Assembly: GCF_002105155.1 (NCBI RefSeq)
Contig: NW_019028991.1
Location: 744,001-808,000, forward strand
Source of the DNA: Lobosporangium transversale
Taxonomy: Eukaryota; Mortierellomycota; Mortierellomycetes; Mortierellales; Mortierellaceae
Length of the DNA stretch: 64,000 nt
Direction: 5' to 3'
The position numbers and the translations under genes were made by a program. The notes beneath the pieces were generated by a model. The model did not search any database. It had not been told where the DNA came from and was given only the letters and a program-made list of their open reading frames with translations. How positions within the stretch are numbered: position 1 is the first letter of the stretch; the number at the start of each line of letters is the position of its first letter. Shown here piece after piece: positions 34,553-46,409 of the stretch.

Positions 34553-37234
34553 TCAGGGCTTTGCAAGACTTGTGATGACGAAGGTAGGGCTGGGGCCAAC
34601 GCACGATGCCTCACATTTGGCGGCTGAGCCGAAGGGGATAGGAACGAGGGTGAGGGAACTGAGAAAGAGAGCAAGGAGGGGGACGAGGGTAGGGATGGGG
34701 CCAAAATACGTTGCTTCACAATTGGTGGCTGTGTTGAAGAAGATGAGAACAAGGACGAAGGGATTGAGGACGAGGGTAGGGATGGGGCCAAAACACGCTG
34801 CCTCATATTTAGTGGCAGTGCCGAAGAAGATGAGCATGAGGACGAGGACAAGGGCGGGGCTGGGATTGAAGCCATTGATGATGAAGCTTGCGATTGTGTG
34901 GGATTTTCCCAGCAAACAGATGCTGTTTCTAATTTCTGGAAATTTCTTTCTAATCTTTTGGTCATCGTCAATTTTTTGAGATGCTGACTCCCATAACTTT
35001 TTTCCTTCAGCTTCATACACCCGCCGACGATGTTTGATGTAGGTTTCATTGACACAGTCCATGTCCTCATCAATTGTGGAGTCGTAAATAATCTCCATCC
35101 TTCGTCCCTCATTGTCATGGCCAAGATGTCTTAACACCGCCGCAGCATCCATGAGTATATATGGATCCTGAATGTCGACGCTGGGATTCAGCTCCACAAT
35201 ATCTTCGGCAACACTGTCATCATCTCCATCCATTCCTTCTGGTGATGCCACACGATCAACTCTGTATGAGCTGTACTTTCGTCTTCGCGTCTGTAAAGAC
35301 CTCTTCACTGGCGACAGTGTATGCCCATATTCATCCACGATCTGACTGTTCAAAGAAGCGCTGGGTCCATAATCATCGCCATCCATGCTCTCTTCTTCAA
35401 GATCTTGCCCAGCTATCATATTAGTACCGTCCTCAGAAATAAAGAATTCCTTGAACTGGTCTTCTTCCCGTAGGGAATCAATGTACTTGCAAATCGTCCT
35501 AGACTCATCCAAGAACTTGAACAACGTCAGTACGGAGTCGTCATTTTCGAAGGACCGCTGAGCTGGATCTTGTCTGCCATGCAAAGAATCACTTTCTGCG
35601 TCAAAGTTTTCTGTGGCTTCGGCAATAAGTCTTGTCCGAAAACTCTGTCGTATACCCCTAATGGCTTCTGCCACATCAGGATCCCGAGCCCGAGCCTGAT
35701 CCTCTGATCCTCTTAGCTCCAACTCCTGTTCATTACAGAATATCTTGACATGTGCAAAACAATTCCGAATCGACTGTGCCTAATTCCATTCCAAGCACTC
35801 GCAACAAGCCTCCATCCTGTAAGGTTATCTATCCAAACATCCCGTATATTGGTAACAGCCGTACCCTCATTTGGGTTGATTTGATTTGCATGCTGACGCA
35901 TTAAGAGGCTTGCTTCCAAGCATGCCGCTTTGTATTTCTTCTTGAATACAGCTATAATCCCAGCATCGAGGGGCTGTGTCATGCTTGTCGAGTTTTTCGG
36001 AAGGAATATAAGCTGCACGTTTTGAAGTTGAGCACGCACATCCACACTCGGTGTGTGACTTGGCGCATGGTCCAGCAACAAAGCGACTCGGCGGCTAGGG
36101 TTTTGAGCTGCGATTCTCAACTGGAATCGAAGCAGCCAAATTTCAAAGACGACGGTTCTCATGTAGTCCGGTCTTTTACCAGTCCAGGCCGTTAGAAGCA
36201 TCTCCTGAAGGTCCTCCTGAAGCCGATTAAATTCTCTTTGCCAGTTTCCACAGAGATCTGCCACAGTCTGCTTGTTCGATCCCTGCCAGGGCAAAACCTC
36301 AAATTGTGAGCGAACTGATGGATTAGTTTTGAAGCCCCTCGGCAAGTACTCACCTACAATAACATGAAAAAATTAGTCAATTAGTCAGTATTCCTTTTTT
36401 TTTAAAAAGATAAAATACAATAAAATAAAATAAAATAGAATAGAACATAATGAAAAACTTGCTCAGCATGAAGGGCTTGCATCGATCCGTCCCCAATGCG
36501 TTGGTGCACAAAAGAATCGAAATCCTTGTGGTTCGCACTTTAGTGCCAGAGACCTTCTTGCAGTCCAGAGTCCAGTTGGACATGGACTGAAGGAACAAAC
36601 CAGTCTCGTCGCAGTTGTAGACGTCCTCGAGACTAAACTGCTTAAGGACATTTTTAATGTAATCCAATTGTGGTCGGATGCTGTCCATGTCTACTGAAGA
36701 CGCTTCTCCTGTAGCATTGTACCTATGAAGGGCATACCGGCGCTGGAAACCATTCAGCCAACCGTTTGAGAATTTAGGTTTCTCGAAGGCAAGCTCGCCC
36801 ACGCGAGTCTCAAGGAGCTCATATATCGCGCCTGCCATAATTCGTACACCAAAGCTGTCGATGGGTAGAAATAAATCGCGTCTGACATGCTCAATGGTGC
36901 GGAAAAGGATCGCTTCTACCGGATAAAATGATCTGGTGCTACTTGGAAGGCGATATCGTATGGAGGATTGGCTGATAGGAATATTCTGAAGGACTTCTCT
37001 TTTAGCCAATATATTATTGAGAATCCCTGGCGTTATGTTATGATAGTCGCAGAACACTTTCTTCTCAGGTTCGAATAGGGACCCTCCTCCTATTCTCATG
37101 TTGCAACATGCAACATGCTTATCCCATTCTTCTAGGATCTCCAATTTTTTTTTGATAGTCAAGTTTCTGTCATTGTTAGAAGCTGGTGAAGGCTGGATCG
37201 ATCGATATTTTTGAGAAGGCTGAATGGATGCCAT
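34553..37234 (-). pseudogene. CENP-B/Tigger-like DDE transposase, frameshifted near its C-terminus
   Basis: Exon 1 (37234-36463) starts at an ATG and carries a psq-like N-terminal helix-turn-helix (LTIKKKLEILEEWDKHVACC). A CENPB-type DNA-binding segment follows (FEKPKFSNGWLNGFQRRYAL), then the first catalytic acid in YNCDETGLF (about residue 226). A GC-AG intron (donor A|GCAAGT) fits in phase to exon 2 (from 36353), which has the other two: VALLLDHAPSH and NSTSMTQPLDAGII. This order is the DDE superfamily of pogo/Tigger/Jerky elements. At about 35,775, just after WNGIRHS, the expected next segment (RNCFAHVKIF) is in another frame, so the first frame ends at 35,713 and an acidic tail runs on from 35,722 to 34,553. 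A one-base loss is the simplest cause. The end of the tail is a triplicated Pro/Ser-rich minisatellite where the frame is uncertain. Confidence 0.8.
34575..34870. repeat. Imperfect triplicated minisatellite, unit about 90-105 bp
   Basis: The string cgagggtagggatggggcca recurs with changes at about 34,579, 34,682 and 34,770, each followed by a related stretch. In one minus-strand frame each unit encodes a similar R-x-L-A-P-(S/A)-L-P-S-S motif. Confidence 0.75.
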
Positions 37235-37672
37235 GATCAGAATATGTACTATTTGTGAAAAGAGTCGAGGGGTAGGTGCGTAAACAAGAGAGCGATTGAT
37301 TCGAATTACAAACGTCCATTGTATTTATATCGCCCATACGACCTTCTGGTCATGGACTCTTGGGTACTTGTTGCCATACAAGACTAGAGCTAGTAGCTGC
37401 TCATAGACGAATTAGAACAGAACCAACCAATAAACATCTTTTTCAGCCACCTGGGCTCAAGTGGCGCGAATATGATAGCTAAACCTATCTTTCCGAATTT
37501 TTTTTGAGGAACTCAAAAGACTTGGGCAACATACTATCATATATATTATATATACCTCTGTCTTTTCTCGATTCCTCCGCCGTCCGTCCTCACAGCAAAA
37601 CTCACTCTCAATATCAAAAAGAAAAAAAATGGAAAACAATTTTTTTGTTTTTTGCTGTGGAAATTTGTAGGC
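37235..37672. other. Transposase upstream region
   Basis: About 440 bp between the transposase start and the right hairpin. It is presumed to hold the transposase promoter (divergent tatata strings near 37,540). No other feature is seen. Confidence 0.35.
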
Positions 37673-37905
37673 GTCACCAGCCTGTGTGGCTTATGTGCAT
37701 CGCACTAACGCTGACAGGCTGGGACCAAACTTGAGATTTTAGGGTTAACATTTTTTCTTCTAAGTCGTACAAACGGCGGGGAAATGGCCCTTTTTTTTTT
37801 CTAAGTCGAAATATGCCGCTAGAAGTTGACCCCCCCTTCTCAAGTTTGGTCCCAGCCTGTCAGTGAGCGTTAGTGCAATGCACATAAGCCACACAGGCTG
37901 GTGAC
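37673..37905. repeat. Foldback hairpin element near right end
   Basis: A 233-bp stretch with inverted arms of about 65 bp (start gtcaccagcctgtgtggctt; right arm 37,839-37,905), broken by one 4-nt gap and one mismatch. Its terminal string ctcgtcaccagcctg also occurs alone just inside the left TIR at about 30,021-30,035. It is a nested MITE or a subterminal hairpin. Confidence 0.85.
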
Positions 37906-37950
37906 GAGCCTAGACAAGCCTAGGAAATTTGAAGACCAGAAGACGACTTT

Positions 37951-38182
37951 CTTGCAGGTGGCTTACGAGTCAAATGAAACGATGCTTAGAGTTTCCTTTT
38001 TAGGCGTATATGTCAAACAAGAATGCCTTTCACCAAAAAGGATCCATAGCGTACGTGAATGAGAGCTGATAGGCCAGAGTTATTGAATAGAAAGTATAAA
38101 AAATTTGAATTGAATTCTGCTCTAAGCCAATCGTGGCTTCGGATTTTTATCAAAACTCAAGAGGACTCTGTTGAAACAGCCC
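37951..38182 (-). repeat. Right terminal inverted repeat, 232 bp
   Basis: Reverse complement of 29773-30004 with no mismatch seen. Followed by TA at 38183-38184. Confidence 0.93.
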
Positions 38183-38913
38183 TATTTATTTCCCTCTTCC
38201 AGGGTCCGCGCTCTTAACAATTAATTGCATTACAGGATTATCTCTATCCCTATCTCTTGGATATCAAATACTTCTTACAAAATAATAATAAAAAAAAAAA
38301 CGAAAGCAATAATGAGAACAACAAGCTGATGACAACTCCCATTTTTCATGAGAAAGAATTTCATCCGCGACGTCTTTTTGATTATAGTGACAGTTCAGTA
38401 AAACGCTTCTTTTTTTTTTTTGTAATAAAAAAAAAAAATGAAAGTCTTCTTCCTGGGATAGATTTATTTACTTACTCGTTGTTTGCACTGTGTGAGGACT
38501 CCCGTCATTGCTTCAGTAAACATCGCATATCTACACAAATATGTTGTTTGGGCTCAAGAAGCTCTCAATAAACAGTGATAAACGTTTTTAATATTAGGCA
38601 ATTAATCCTTGAGCAGCTGTTTATTTTATTTATTTATTTAGGCGCCGGTTGACTAGAAAGTTGTTTTTAACAAGGTTGCTGTTGGCCCGAGAAGCCATCC
38701 AAGACGCTTTGCATCGAGCAAAGTTTGGGGTGCTTATAACATAGTTTGTATTAGAATGTATAGGGCCATTCCATAATACGCAAAGCGAAACATGCTATCA
38801 TTTGCCCTACTTTTTGGAGAAGATCGGCTACCCAAGTAAAAGAAGCCCTATTTTTGCCCCATGCTTATTAAACATATTTTATACCATCCTCTATTGCGAG
38901 TGAGCAGCGACTC

Positions 38914-38950
<37 letters not shown>

Positions 38951-39910
38951 GATAGGTGTTCAAAGATGTGCTGACTATATCGTTTCTTTATCCAAAAAGA
39001 CATTTGCACTATCCCTTTTTCCCACCTTGCTCTTCACTTTCGATAGTATGCTGCTTATTGACCATCTTGAATGATCCCAATCCCATCTCAGAGTCCTACT
39101 TACGACAATCCGGATAGAACAGCGTGCCCAAAACTACACTCATTTCAGACTTTGTACTTAGTAACTACCAGGGGTTTAAGCTAAATCTTTTTTTTTTTTT
39201 TTTTGATTAAGACTCAAGTCAATTACAAATTTTTTGCTTAATATATTTACATATAATGATTTTTACCAAAGGTGTATGATAGTATCCTGCCATGGCTGAA
39301 CTACGCAATCTGAACAGCTGCTCGGTATATTTTAGACCGTTCTAAATGACTACCTATTCTCTATCTAGCAATACTTTAGGCCATTGATGTCTTTTCTAAC
39401 ATGTGTTGGCCGTGCCAAACAGGGAGATCTTATGCATGCACAGAGTCATTGTCGTTGAGAAGATCCCTGCTTAGTACATATAACTTACCTTACCCGCACG
39501 GCCCAACAAGCTCCGAATTAGTGTTCCTGATGCCTGCATCCCAAAAGACGACATGGATGTGCTACCTAAACATTAGTAATCGCTCTCAAGGCATACTGAA
39601 CTGATGCAAGACCTGGGTTTGGATGGTCGTGTCAATACAGAGCTCGCGACTTTCGGCTCGCAAAGACTGCGTGAGTCTTTGACACGTAGCCGGAGGCAAG
39701 GATAAACAGAAGTCGCAAACGTATAATTATTATTCTTATACTATAGTAATGCTTTTATTGTGTAATTGTGCTAGATCAGCCTAGATGAGAATTGTTCTTC
39801 TTTCATGTATATATATATGCAACAGCTTGGTATATGTATTAAAATGGTGGGAAAGAGGAAAGAGCTACTTTTCTTGTTCTCTTGACAACTTTGTTTGTCG
39901 TTGCTATCCT
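38183..39910. other. Right flank of transposon to ABC gene
   Basis: 1.7 kb without a supported gene. It includes a T(n)A(n) junction (38,914-38,950) and an AT-rich (TTTA)n stretch at about 38,622-38,640. The short open frames lack recognisable domains. Confidence 0.4.
38914..38950. repeat. T(n)A(n) homopolymer junction
   Basis: 13 T followed by 24 A in an intergenic region. Confidence 0.85.
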
Positions 39911-42900
39911 TTACAAGTTTTGCTTTTGGCAGAGATCCGCATAAACCCCACCAAGAGCAACCAATTCATAATGTCGTCCAGATTCCACAATCGTGCCGCC
40001 TTTCACAACAAGGATCAAGTCCGCATCCTGGATAGTGCTCAAACGGTGTGCAATTACAATGGTCGTGCGCCCATACCGTGCCTTATCCAAAGCCTCTTGC
40101 ACCAACTTTTCAGATTCAGAGTCCAATGCAGATGTGGCCTCATCCAAAAGCAACACTTTAGGGTTTCGGATCAGCGCACGTGCAATCGCAATACGCTGCT
40201 TCTGGCCGCCAGAGAGCTGAGATCCCTTATCTCCAACGCCGGTATCGTAGCCATTAGGCAGGGACATGACAAAGTTGTGGATGTTGGCCAACTTGGCTGC
40301 CTCATACACTTGCTCCATTGTTCCTTCGCCCTCTGGAAGACCATACAAGATGTTGTCCTTGATCGTCATATCAAAAAGAACAGGCTCTTGTCCAACTAAA
40401 GCCATATGATTGCGAATATTGTGCAATTGCAGGTCGCGAATGTCATGATTGTCAATAATGACCTTACCACCATCCGCTTCATACCAGCGCTCCAACAATG
40501 CGATAATGGTAGATTTTCCACATCCAGAAGGGCCAACCAAAGCAACAGTCTGAGAGGGTTTGACGTTGATATCAACATGATTGAAGATTTGGATATTCTT
40601 GCGTGTGGGATAAGTAAAGTCAACTTTTTCCAATCCCAAGGAGCCGTTGATCCTATCGAGCTTGATGCCATCACGGTCAGCATCAATAGTCGTATCCTTG
40701 TCGAGAAGTTCATAGATATTGATGGCTGACTGCTTGCCCTTGGCATACTTGGGTAGCTCAGATGTGATATGTCCCAGACTCATGGCAGTAAAGACGACCG
40801 AGAACATGCATGTGAACATTTGCTCGTAGGTGATGATGCCATTCTCGATCAAGCGATAGCCACCATAAAAGCCAATAGAATAGGACCAGTATGCGACAGC
40901 TTGAGACATAGCAAATCCAAAGGATGCAAAGACAGCTTTGTTGCGAGCGTACTTATGAGGCTCCTTAGTGACCTCAAAGTAACGAGCCTCGAACGTTTCC
41001 TCTTTTGCAAGTGAAACTACAGTACGGATATTAGAGATAGCCTCGCCAGCGACTTGGCCAGATTTTTCATAAGCCTTGCGAGTCTTCTCGCCAAATCCAC
41101 TCAGGGCAGCAATTTCGAGGTACTGTCCAAGACCAATGACGGGAACAGCAGCAAGAATGATCAGAGTCATTTCCCAGGTAGAAGAGAATGCGAAACCAAG
41201 ACCAACTGCCATAGTAGCCAAGGATGAGACCGAGGTGAGGATGACTTGTGAGACCATATCAAACATCTGTTGAGAATCTGTTGCAAGACGACTAGCAAGG
41301 GCACCTGTAGAATTTTCAGGGCGGTCAAAGAACGCCATCTCTTGACTAAGGATCGATTTGTAGCTCAGGTAACGCATACGGCGGGTCATACGCTCGCCAA
41401 CAATCAAGAACATGATCATGCCTCCACAGAAGCCAGTAAAACCAATAATGGCCAAGATGAAGAACCAGAGCGCCCACATGTTGGCTTTAGGGATGAATTC
41501 ATCTCCAAGCTTATAAAACTCAGTAAGTGTCGTTTGAGCTTTCGCGAAGATTTGAGCGAATGCAGGGAACTAAATAATAGGATTATTTCTTTTTAGAATG
41601 AATAAATGAATAATATAAAGCCATTGAGAGAATTGAGAGACTAACAACGTTGATAATAAAAGGCTGTGCTTACCAATCCTCCTTGAATGATGGCAAAGAA
41701 TACGCCAAAAGCGAAATAAACAGCATCATCTTTCATATACCGGATAGTGCGAGCAATGGGAGCCTTCTGCATTTTGAGCCTTCTAGAAGCCTCTTTTTTC
41801 TCGCGAGCGAGTGATGCTTCTTTGTCTTCTGGGATGTTTAGAACAACAGAGCCATCAGCGGATTTCTCAGAGCGGGTGACGGAATGTTGGGACGATTTGC
41901 GGCGGAGAAGATGACTCATCCTACGACCAGAGCGTGGCGCACCTTCAGGAGCAACAGGGTCAGCAATAGCAATATGAGGACCACTAGCACTGGATGTAGC
42001 AGGTTTATCGGACTTTTCAACTGCTGCAGTCACGGGGGCCTCAACATCAACACCTCCTGTCTTCAGCTGCTGCTTGGCTACAAATTCAGTATAGATACCG
42101 CCAAGAGCCATCAAAGATGCGTGGGTACCATGTTCCAAAACAACTCCACGATCCATTACATAAATCAAGTCGGCATTCATGATTGTGGATAAACGGTGGG
42201 CAATCACAACTGTTGAGCGACCAGTGGCAGCATTGTCCAGAGCAGCCTGAACAATGCGCTCGGACTCTGTATCCAGAGCAGATGTGGCCTCATCGAGCAG
42301 AAGGATAGCAGGGTTTTTGATTAAGGCGCGGGCGATAGCAATGCGTTGCTTCTGACCCCCAGACAACAGGGCACCCTTTTCACCGACCATGGTATGGTAT
42401 CCATTGGGGAGCTTGGAAATAAAATCATGTGCGTTCGACAGGCGACAGGCATCCTCAATCTCCTTGTCGGTGGGCATTTTCTGACCATGACGAATTCCGT
42501 ACAAAATGTTTTGCTTGATCGTAGCATTGAACAGCACGGGCTCTTGAGAGACAAGGCCAATAGTGTCGCGGAGGTGACGAACGTTGATATCTTTCAGGGC
42601 GATACCATCGATGGTGATGGATCCGGAAGTAGGGTCGTAGAAACGCTCAAGAAGACCAATGATTGTGGATTTTCCACTTCCGGAATGACCAACCAAAGCA
42701 ACAGTCTGACCAGGCTTGACCTCAATGTTCATGTTCTTGAGAATAGGGACATTAGGACGACTAGGGTAGGAAAAATTAACATCTTTGACGACAATATGGC
42801 CAGTCAACTTTTCAGGCTTGAGGCCAGAAGGGTCAAACGAGTCGATTTCGGGAACACGATCAATAGTCTTGAAAATTGTGTAAGCAGCAGCTTGCGCTTT

Positions 42901-44246
42901 AGCGAACAAAGAAAGGTTGGGCCCTACATTTCCAATGGAGAATGCACCAATGATAGTACCGAATAACACGACCAAGACATTACCAGGGTCCATGTTTCCT
43001 GCTTTGACTTCTCTCGCGCCATACCAGAATGCAAGAGCATAGCTGCAAAACAAGACAAACATGAATCCTCCCATTCCGAGGCCAGTGGCATAGGCTTTCT
43101 TGATGCCAGACTTGTATGCATCAGCCAGCACTTCATTGAACTTCTTGAGCTCACGGTTCTGTCCATCAAATGCCACTACAGTGCGAATCGAGCCAATGGC
43201 CTGTTCAGCTAGGCCGCCAGCCTTGGCATATGCATCTTGACCATCTGTAGTTGAGTTAATAGTATACTTGGCCATGAGAGCGCCGACAGCTATAGAAACA
43301 AAGAAAAGAAGGATATTAGCAATTTTTGTCAAAGAGAGATATACAGAGAAACGAATTAAGAATTGGATCACATACCGGCCATCAAGGGAACAGATGTCAG
43401 AAGGACCAAGCTCATTTTCCATCCGTGAGTAAAAGCAATTACGAAGCCTGCAACGAAGGTAGCAAGACTGCTCAGACACAGGCCGACTTTGTCAGCAAGG
43501 CCATCAAAGACTAATTGCGTATCTGCGCTAAGGCGCGAGTTGAGGGACTCGCTCTTTTTACTAACATCGTGCCAAGTAATGTCTTGGCGAAGGATCGCAT
43601 GGAGATATTTTTCGCGAATGCGCTTAGTTTGAGATTCGGCCGCCAAAGTGAAGAGACACATCTGTCCGTATGCCATAACAAACATGATGGCTCCAATAAC
43701 AGTGAACTTGATGACGATGATGCGCAGACCAGCCACGGCATCAGGCACGGACTGAGTGGCAATGGTATTAATTACATCGCCCATCAAGATAGCAACAAAA
43801 GGTTGACCGACACCATTGGTAAAGGAGCAGAGAGTGCCGAGACTAAGTAAAAAAAAAGTGGAAAAGAGAAAATTAAAAGGATACCTTTGTTAGATAACAT
43901 GTGGAATTCAGGTATGAATGCCTAATATGCTGCGCAACATGCATGATCTCTTTTTTAGTACAACATACATGACACAGAACCAGTCAAAAGGGGAAGCAAA
44001 ACGGTAGAGTTGCAGATATGAAACCTTGGGATCAGCCTCAGCTTTTTTATCAGAAGAGTCCTTGCCGCCATCAGCATCAGTATTCACAGGCGAGCCTTTG
44101 TCCTTTTCAGATAAATTCTCCGTAGATGGAGTGGCCGTGACATCGTGGCGATCAACGTCTATAACATGAGAACCGGACCCATTCTCCAGTTCTATTGCTT
44201 CATACTTTGCGTCTCCACTGCTAGGGGCATTATTGTTTGATGCCAT
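39911..44246 (-). CDS. ABCB-type full ABC transporter (P-glycoprotein/MDR-like)
   Basis: Four exons (44246-43969, 43842-43376, 43289-41674, 41569-39911) give 1,339 residues, the usual length of a full B-type transporter with (TMD-NBD)x2 order. After a charged, disordered N-terminus the first membrane domain begins (LGTLCSFTNGVGQPFVAILM). NBD1 has Walker A GHSGSGKST (about residue 460), Q-loop LVSQEPVLF, signature LLSGGQKQRIAIARAL and Walker B AILLLDEATSALD. The linker is Lys/Ser-rich. NBD2 has GPSGCGKST, QLSGGQKQRIAIARAL and VLLLDEATSALD with intact H-loops (VIAHRLST) in both halves. The protein should be an ATP-driven exporter of hydrophobic compounds or lipids at the plasma membrane. All key residues look intact. 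It could also be a fungal Ste6-like pump; sequence motifs alone do not separate these. Confidence 0.95.
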
Positions 44247-46134
44247 GGCAGACGGACGTCCTTGAGGAAAAGATTTTAAAAGAGTCGGATATAGAGTGGA
44301 GAAGACTATTAGGGAATGTGGCTTGCGTAAGGAGAAAAGGATGGGCAAGTCCTTTTATTTATTTATTTTTTCTTAGCAAGTGAACAGAGATGAATGAGAA
44401 TGCGAGATGAGGAATGAGTGTATTACAGAAAAAAACCCAAACTCAGACCCAGTAAAGGGAGTCAAGGGAGCAGAAATTAAACGAATCAACGATTTAATAA
44501 TAATAATAATAATAATAAAAATTGACACCGCGAATTGCTCTGGAATGATTGTCGATAATTGAGGGAGAGATTTTTGTTTGGAGAGAAAAAGAGAAGGAAA
44601 ACGATGCAAAGATCGCTTTTATTTATAATCTTTTGGAAAAGAAGGAAGTAAAAAGCTTAAAATCGATGGCGAGGCAATAGTAGTCAATTGAAAAAGGGAA
44701 AAAAATGACGCTGTCCCATGAGAATAACAAGACAATGTGTTAAAAAAAAGTCTTTTTATGATAACGTTTTTTGTTTGTTTGTTTTGTTTAGTGCCAAGTG
44801 TGTTTCTGTTTGCTTCTGTCTCCAATTGAAACGAGCTGCGAAGTCAATTGCATCAGAGTCAAGATGAGAGCAGGCTATCTGAGCAGTGGCGCCCGCAGTC
44901 GATTTTATTACTCCCTTGTCCCAAGTAAAAAATTCCCTATTTTGGTGCATTCTGCTCCTGAATAATCGCAGTCCGCTGCAGAAATCATTGGAGTAACATG
45001 TTCAGGAAAAAAAATAGGGAGTCAACTCTATCCTGACATGCATTCAAATGTTCGGTAGAAAAAAGTGTCTGTGTCTTTCTTTCTTGGCAGAACGTGATGT
45101 GATTATTCACATATTCATGTTGATCCGATCACTGATTTATGTAATCGACTTTGATACTCTGTTATTTCCTTGATAGATGTTTTAACGATCCTCGAAAGCT
45201 GATAATGGTTGATCCATGAATATTGCAAAATAAATAAAAAATCCTCTATTATACATTTATATGCATCAATTGATCTAACTTCAATGTTTATTCTAGAAAG
45301 ACCGCGCAATGCGCAATTATTTTGGGGGGAGAAAGGCAGTCTCTTGTTGTTACACGAATATTCACATTCGAATCATATTCATGCTCCCGTGTCACACTCT
45401 TGCTTGGTCCAAGTGCTTCCATTGCACCAGTACTCCTTTCATGTTAAAAATAGTCTTGCTTTTGGAAGCGATTCTCATAAAATGGTCTCAAACCGGTTTT
45501 TTTATATTAATATACATAATTTTTGGTTGCAATTTTATAAAAAAAACGTCTTTTCTTACTCAAAGCTCCAATTAAGTAAAATTCTATTATTTACGGCTCC
45601 CCCTATTCCTAAGCCAGGTTAAAAGGGCTTGATCTCTAGAATCTGTGGATGTATTGAAAATTGGATTTCATTGTGAATGATCCTTTCAACATGTTCATTC
45701 AAATGCGGCCATCCATGTCATATGTGGCTTAGGAAATAGTCAATTACAAGAATTTTATCAAATAAGCGACATGTAATTGATTAGATATACCAAAAGGAAA
45801 GGGCGATTGAGCAATGGTCATAAATCACTATTAGCTACTGGTGCCAATTGACACTTCACCACCAGCGGTTATTGCTCTCCTTATTGGCAAAGTAATGCAA
45901 ATGGAGGGCTGTTATTCAAGGAAATATATAAAATAAGAAAAAACTCAATAGTCCATACGACGCCCAAACAAATAGACAGTTTGACATTTTGCGCCACTAA
46001 AAAGATCAGCACGTGCATATGCGTTCACGCCAGGAAAATTTATTATCCATTTACAACCAAACCTTTCTAAAGTATTTTCTGAAACCACGGGGAGATCAAA
46101 AGGTTGTTTTTATTATGAGATATATCCTCCAACT
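44247..46134. other. ABC gene upstream region, no supported gene
   Basis: 1.9 kb of A/T-rich sequence with an (AAT)n repeat at about 44,496-44,518. The open frame at 45,209-45,622 is A/T-rich with no domain and is not called. Confidence 0.4.
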
Positions 46135-46301
46135 CGTTTGGTCAGTGATTCATATATTTTCTATTCAAAAAACGATGGTTGAATTGATTTGGTGGCTGAT
46201 TTTGACATTTCACCCTCCGTGACGAACTGGTGCCAAGGAATATAATTGGTTCCCAATTCAATCAAGATTATTCAAAAAATATATGAATCACTGACCAAAT
46301 G
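46135..46301 (+). mobile_element. MITE-like element, copy A
   Basis: 167 bp bounded by inverted repeats (cgtttggtcagtgattcata at the left; the reverse complement of catttggtcagtgattcata at the right). The interior contains ggtggctgattttgacattt and gacgaactggtgccaaggaa, both shared with copy C. It has no coding capacity. Three copies lie within 1.8 kb. Confidence 0.8.
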
Positions 46302-46309
46302 GGACGGGG

Positions 46310-46409
46310 CCTTTTATTAATGTCCCGCCTTAACCGCCACACAATGTTCTGATCTTATGAATAAAAATGAAAGTTCCCTGAGGTGTACTCCAAGTCTCGG
46401 TACGTAACA
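46310..46409 (+). repeat. Dispersed repeat copy shared with 34.2 kb
   Basis: It starts right after MITE copy A (cttttattaatgtcccgcct) and contains ttctgatcttatgaataaa and tctcggtacgtaac. These strings occur in the same order at 34,213-34,310 inside the transposon. Confidence 0.6.

Larger units (their letters stand above)
29773..38182. mobile_element. 8.4-kb TIR DNA transposon with DDE transposase and two CRN genes
   Basis: The outer ends are 232-bp inverted repeats (29773-30004 and 37951-38182) that I find identical when compared base by base. They start GGGCTGTTTCAACAGAG. Each end is flanked by TA (29771-29772 and 38183-38184), the target duplication typical of Tc1/mariner/pogo-type elements. 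Inside, from left to right, are a foldback hairpin, CRN1 (-), CRN2 (+), a transposase gene (-) with a triplicated tail, and a second hairpin. The transposase family (CENP-B/Tigger-like, three acidic residues) fits the TA target. Identical ends suggest a recent insertion, or maintenance by the same family elsewhere. The end sequence itself contains a small palindrome (CTGTT-tc-AACAG). Confidence 0.88.

Noticed and set aside
45209..45622. 137-codon plus-strand open frame
   Set aside because: Very A/T-rich, with composition like translated non-coding DNA. No motif.
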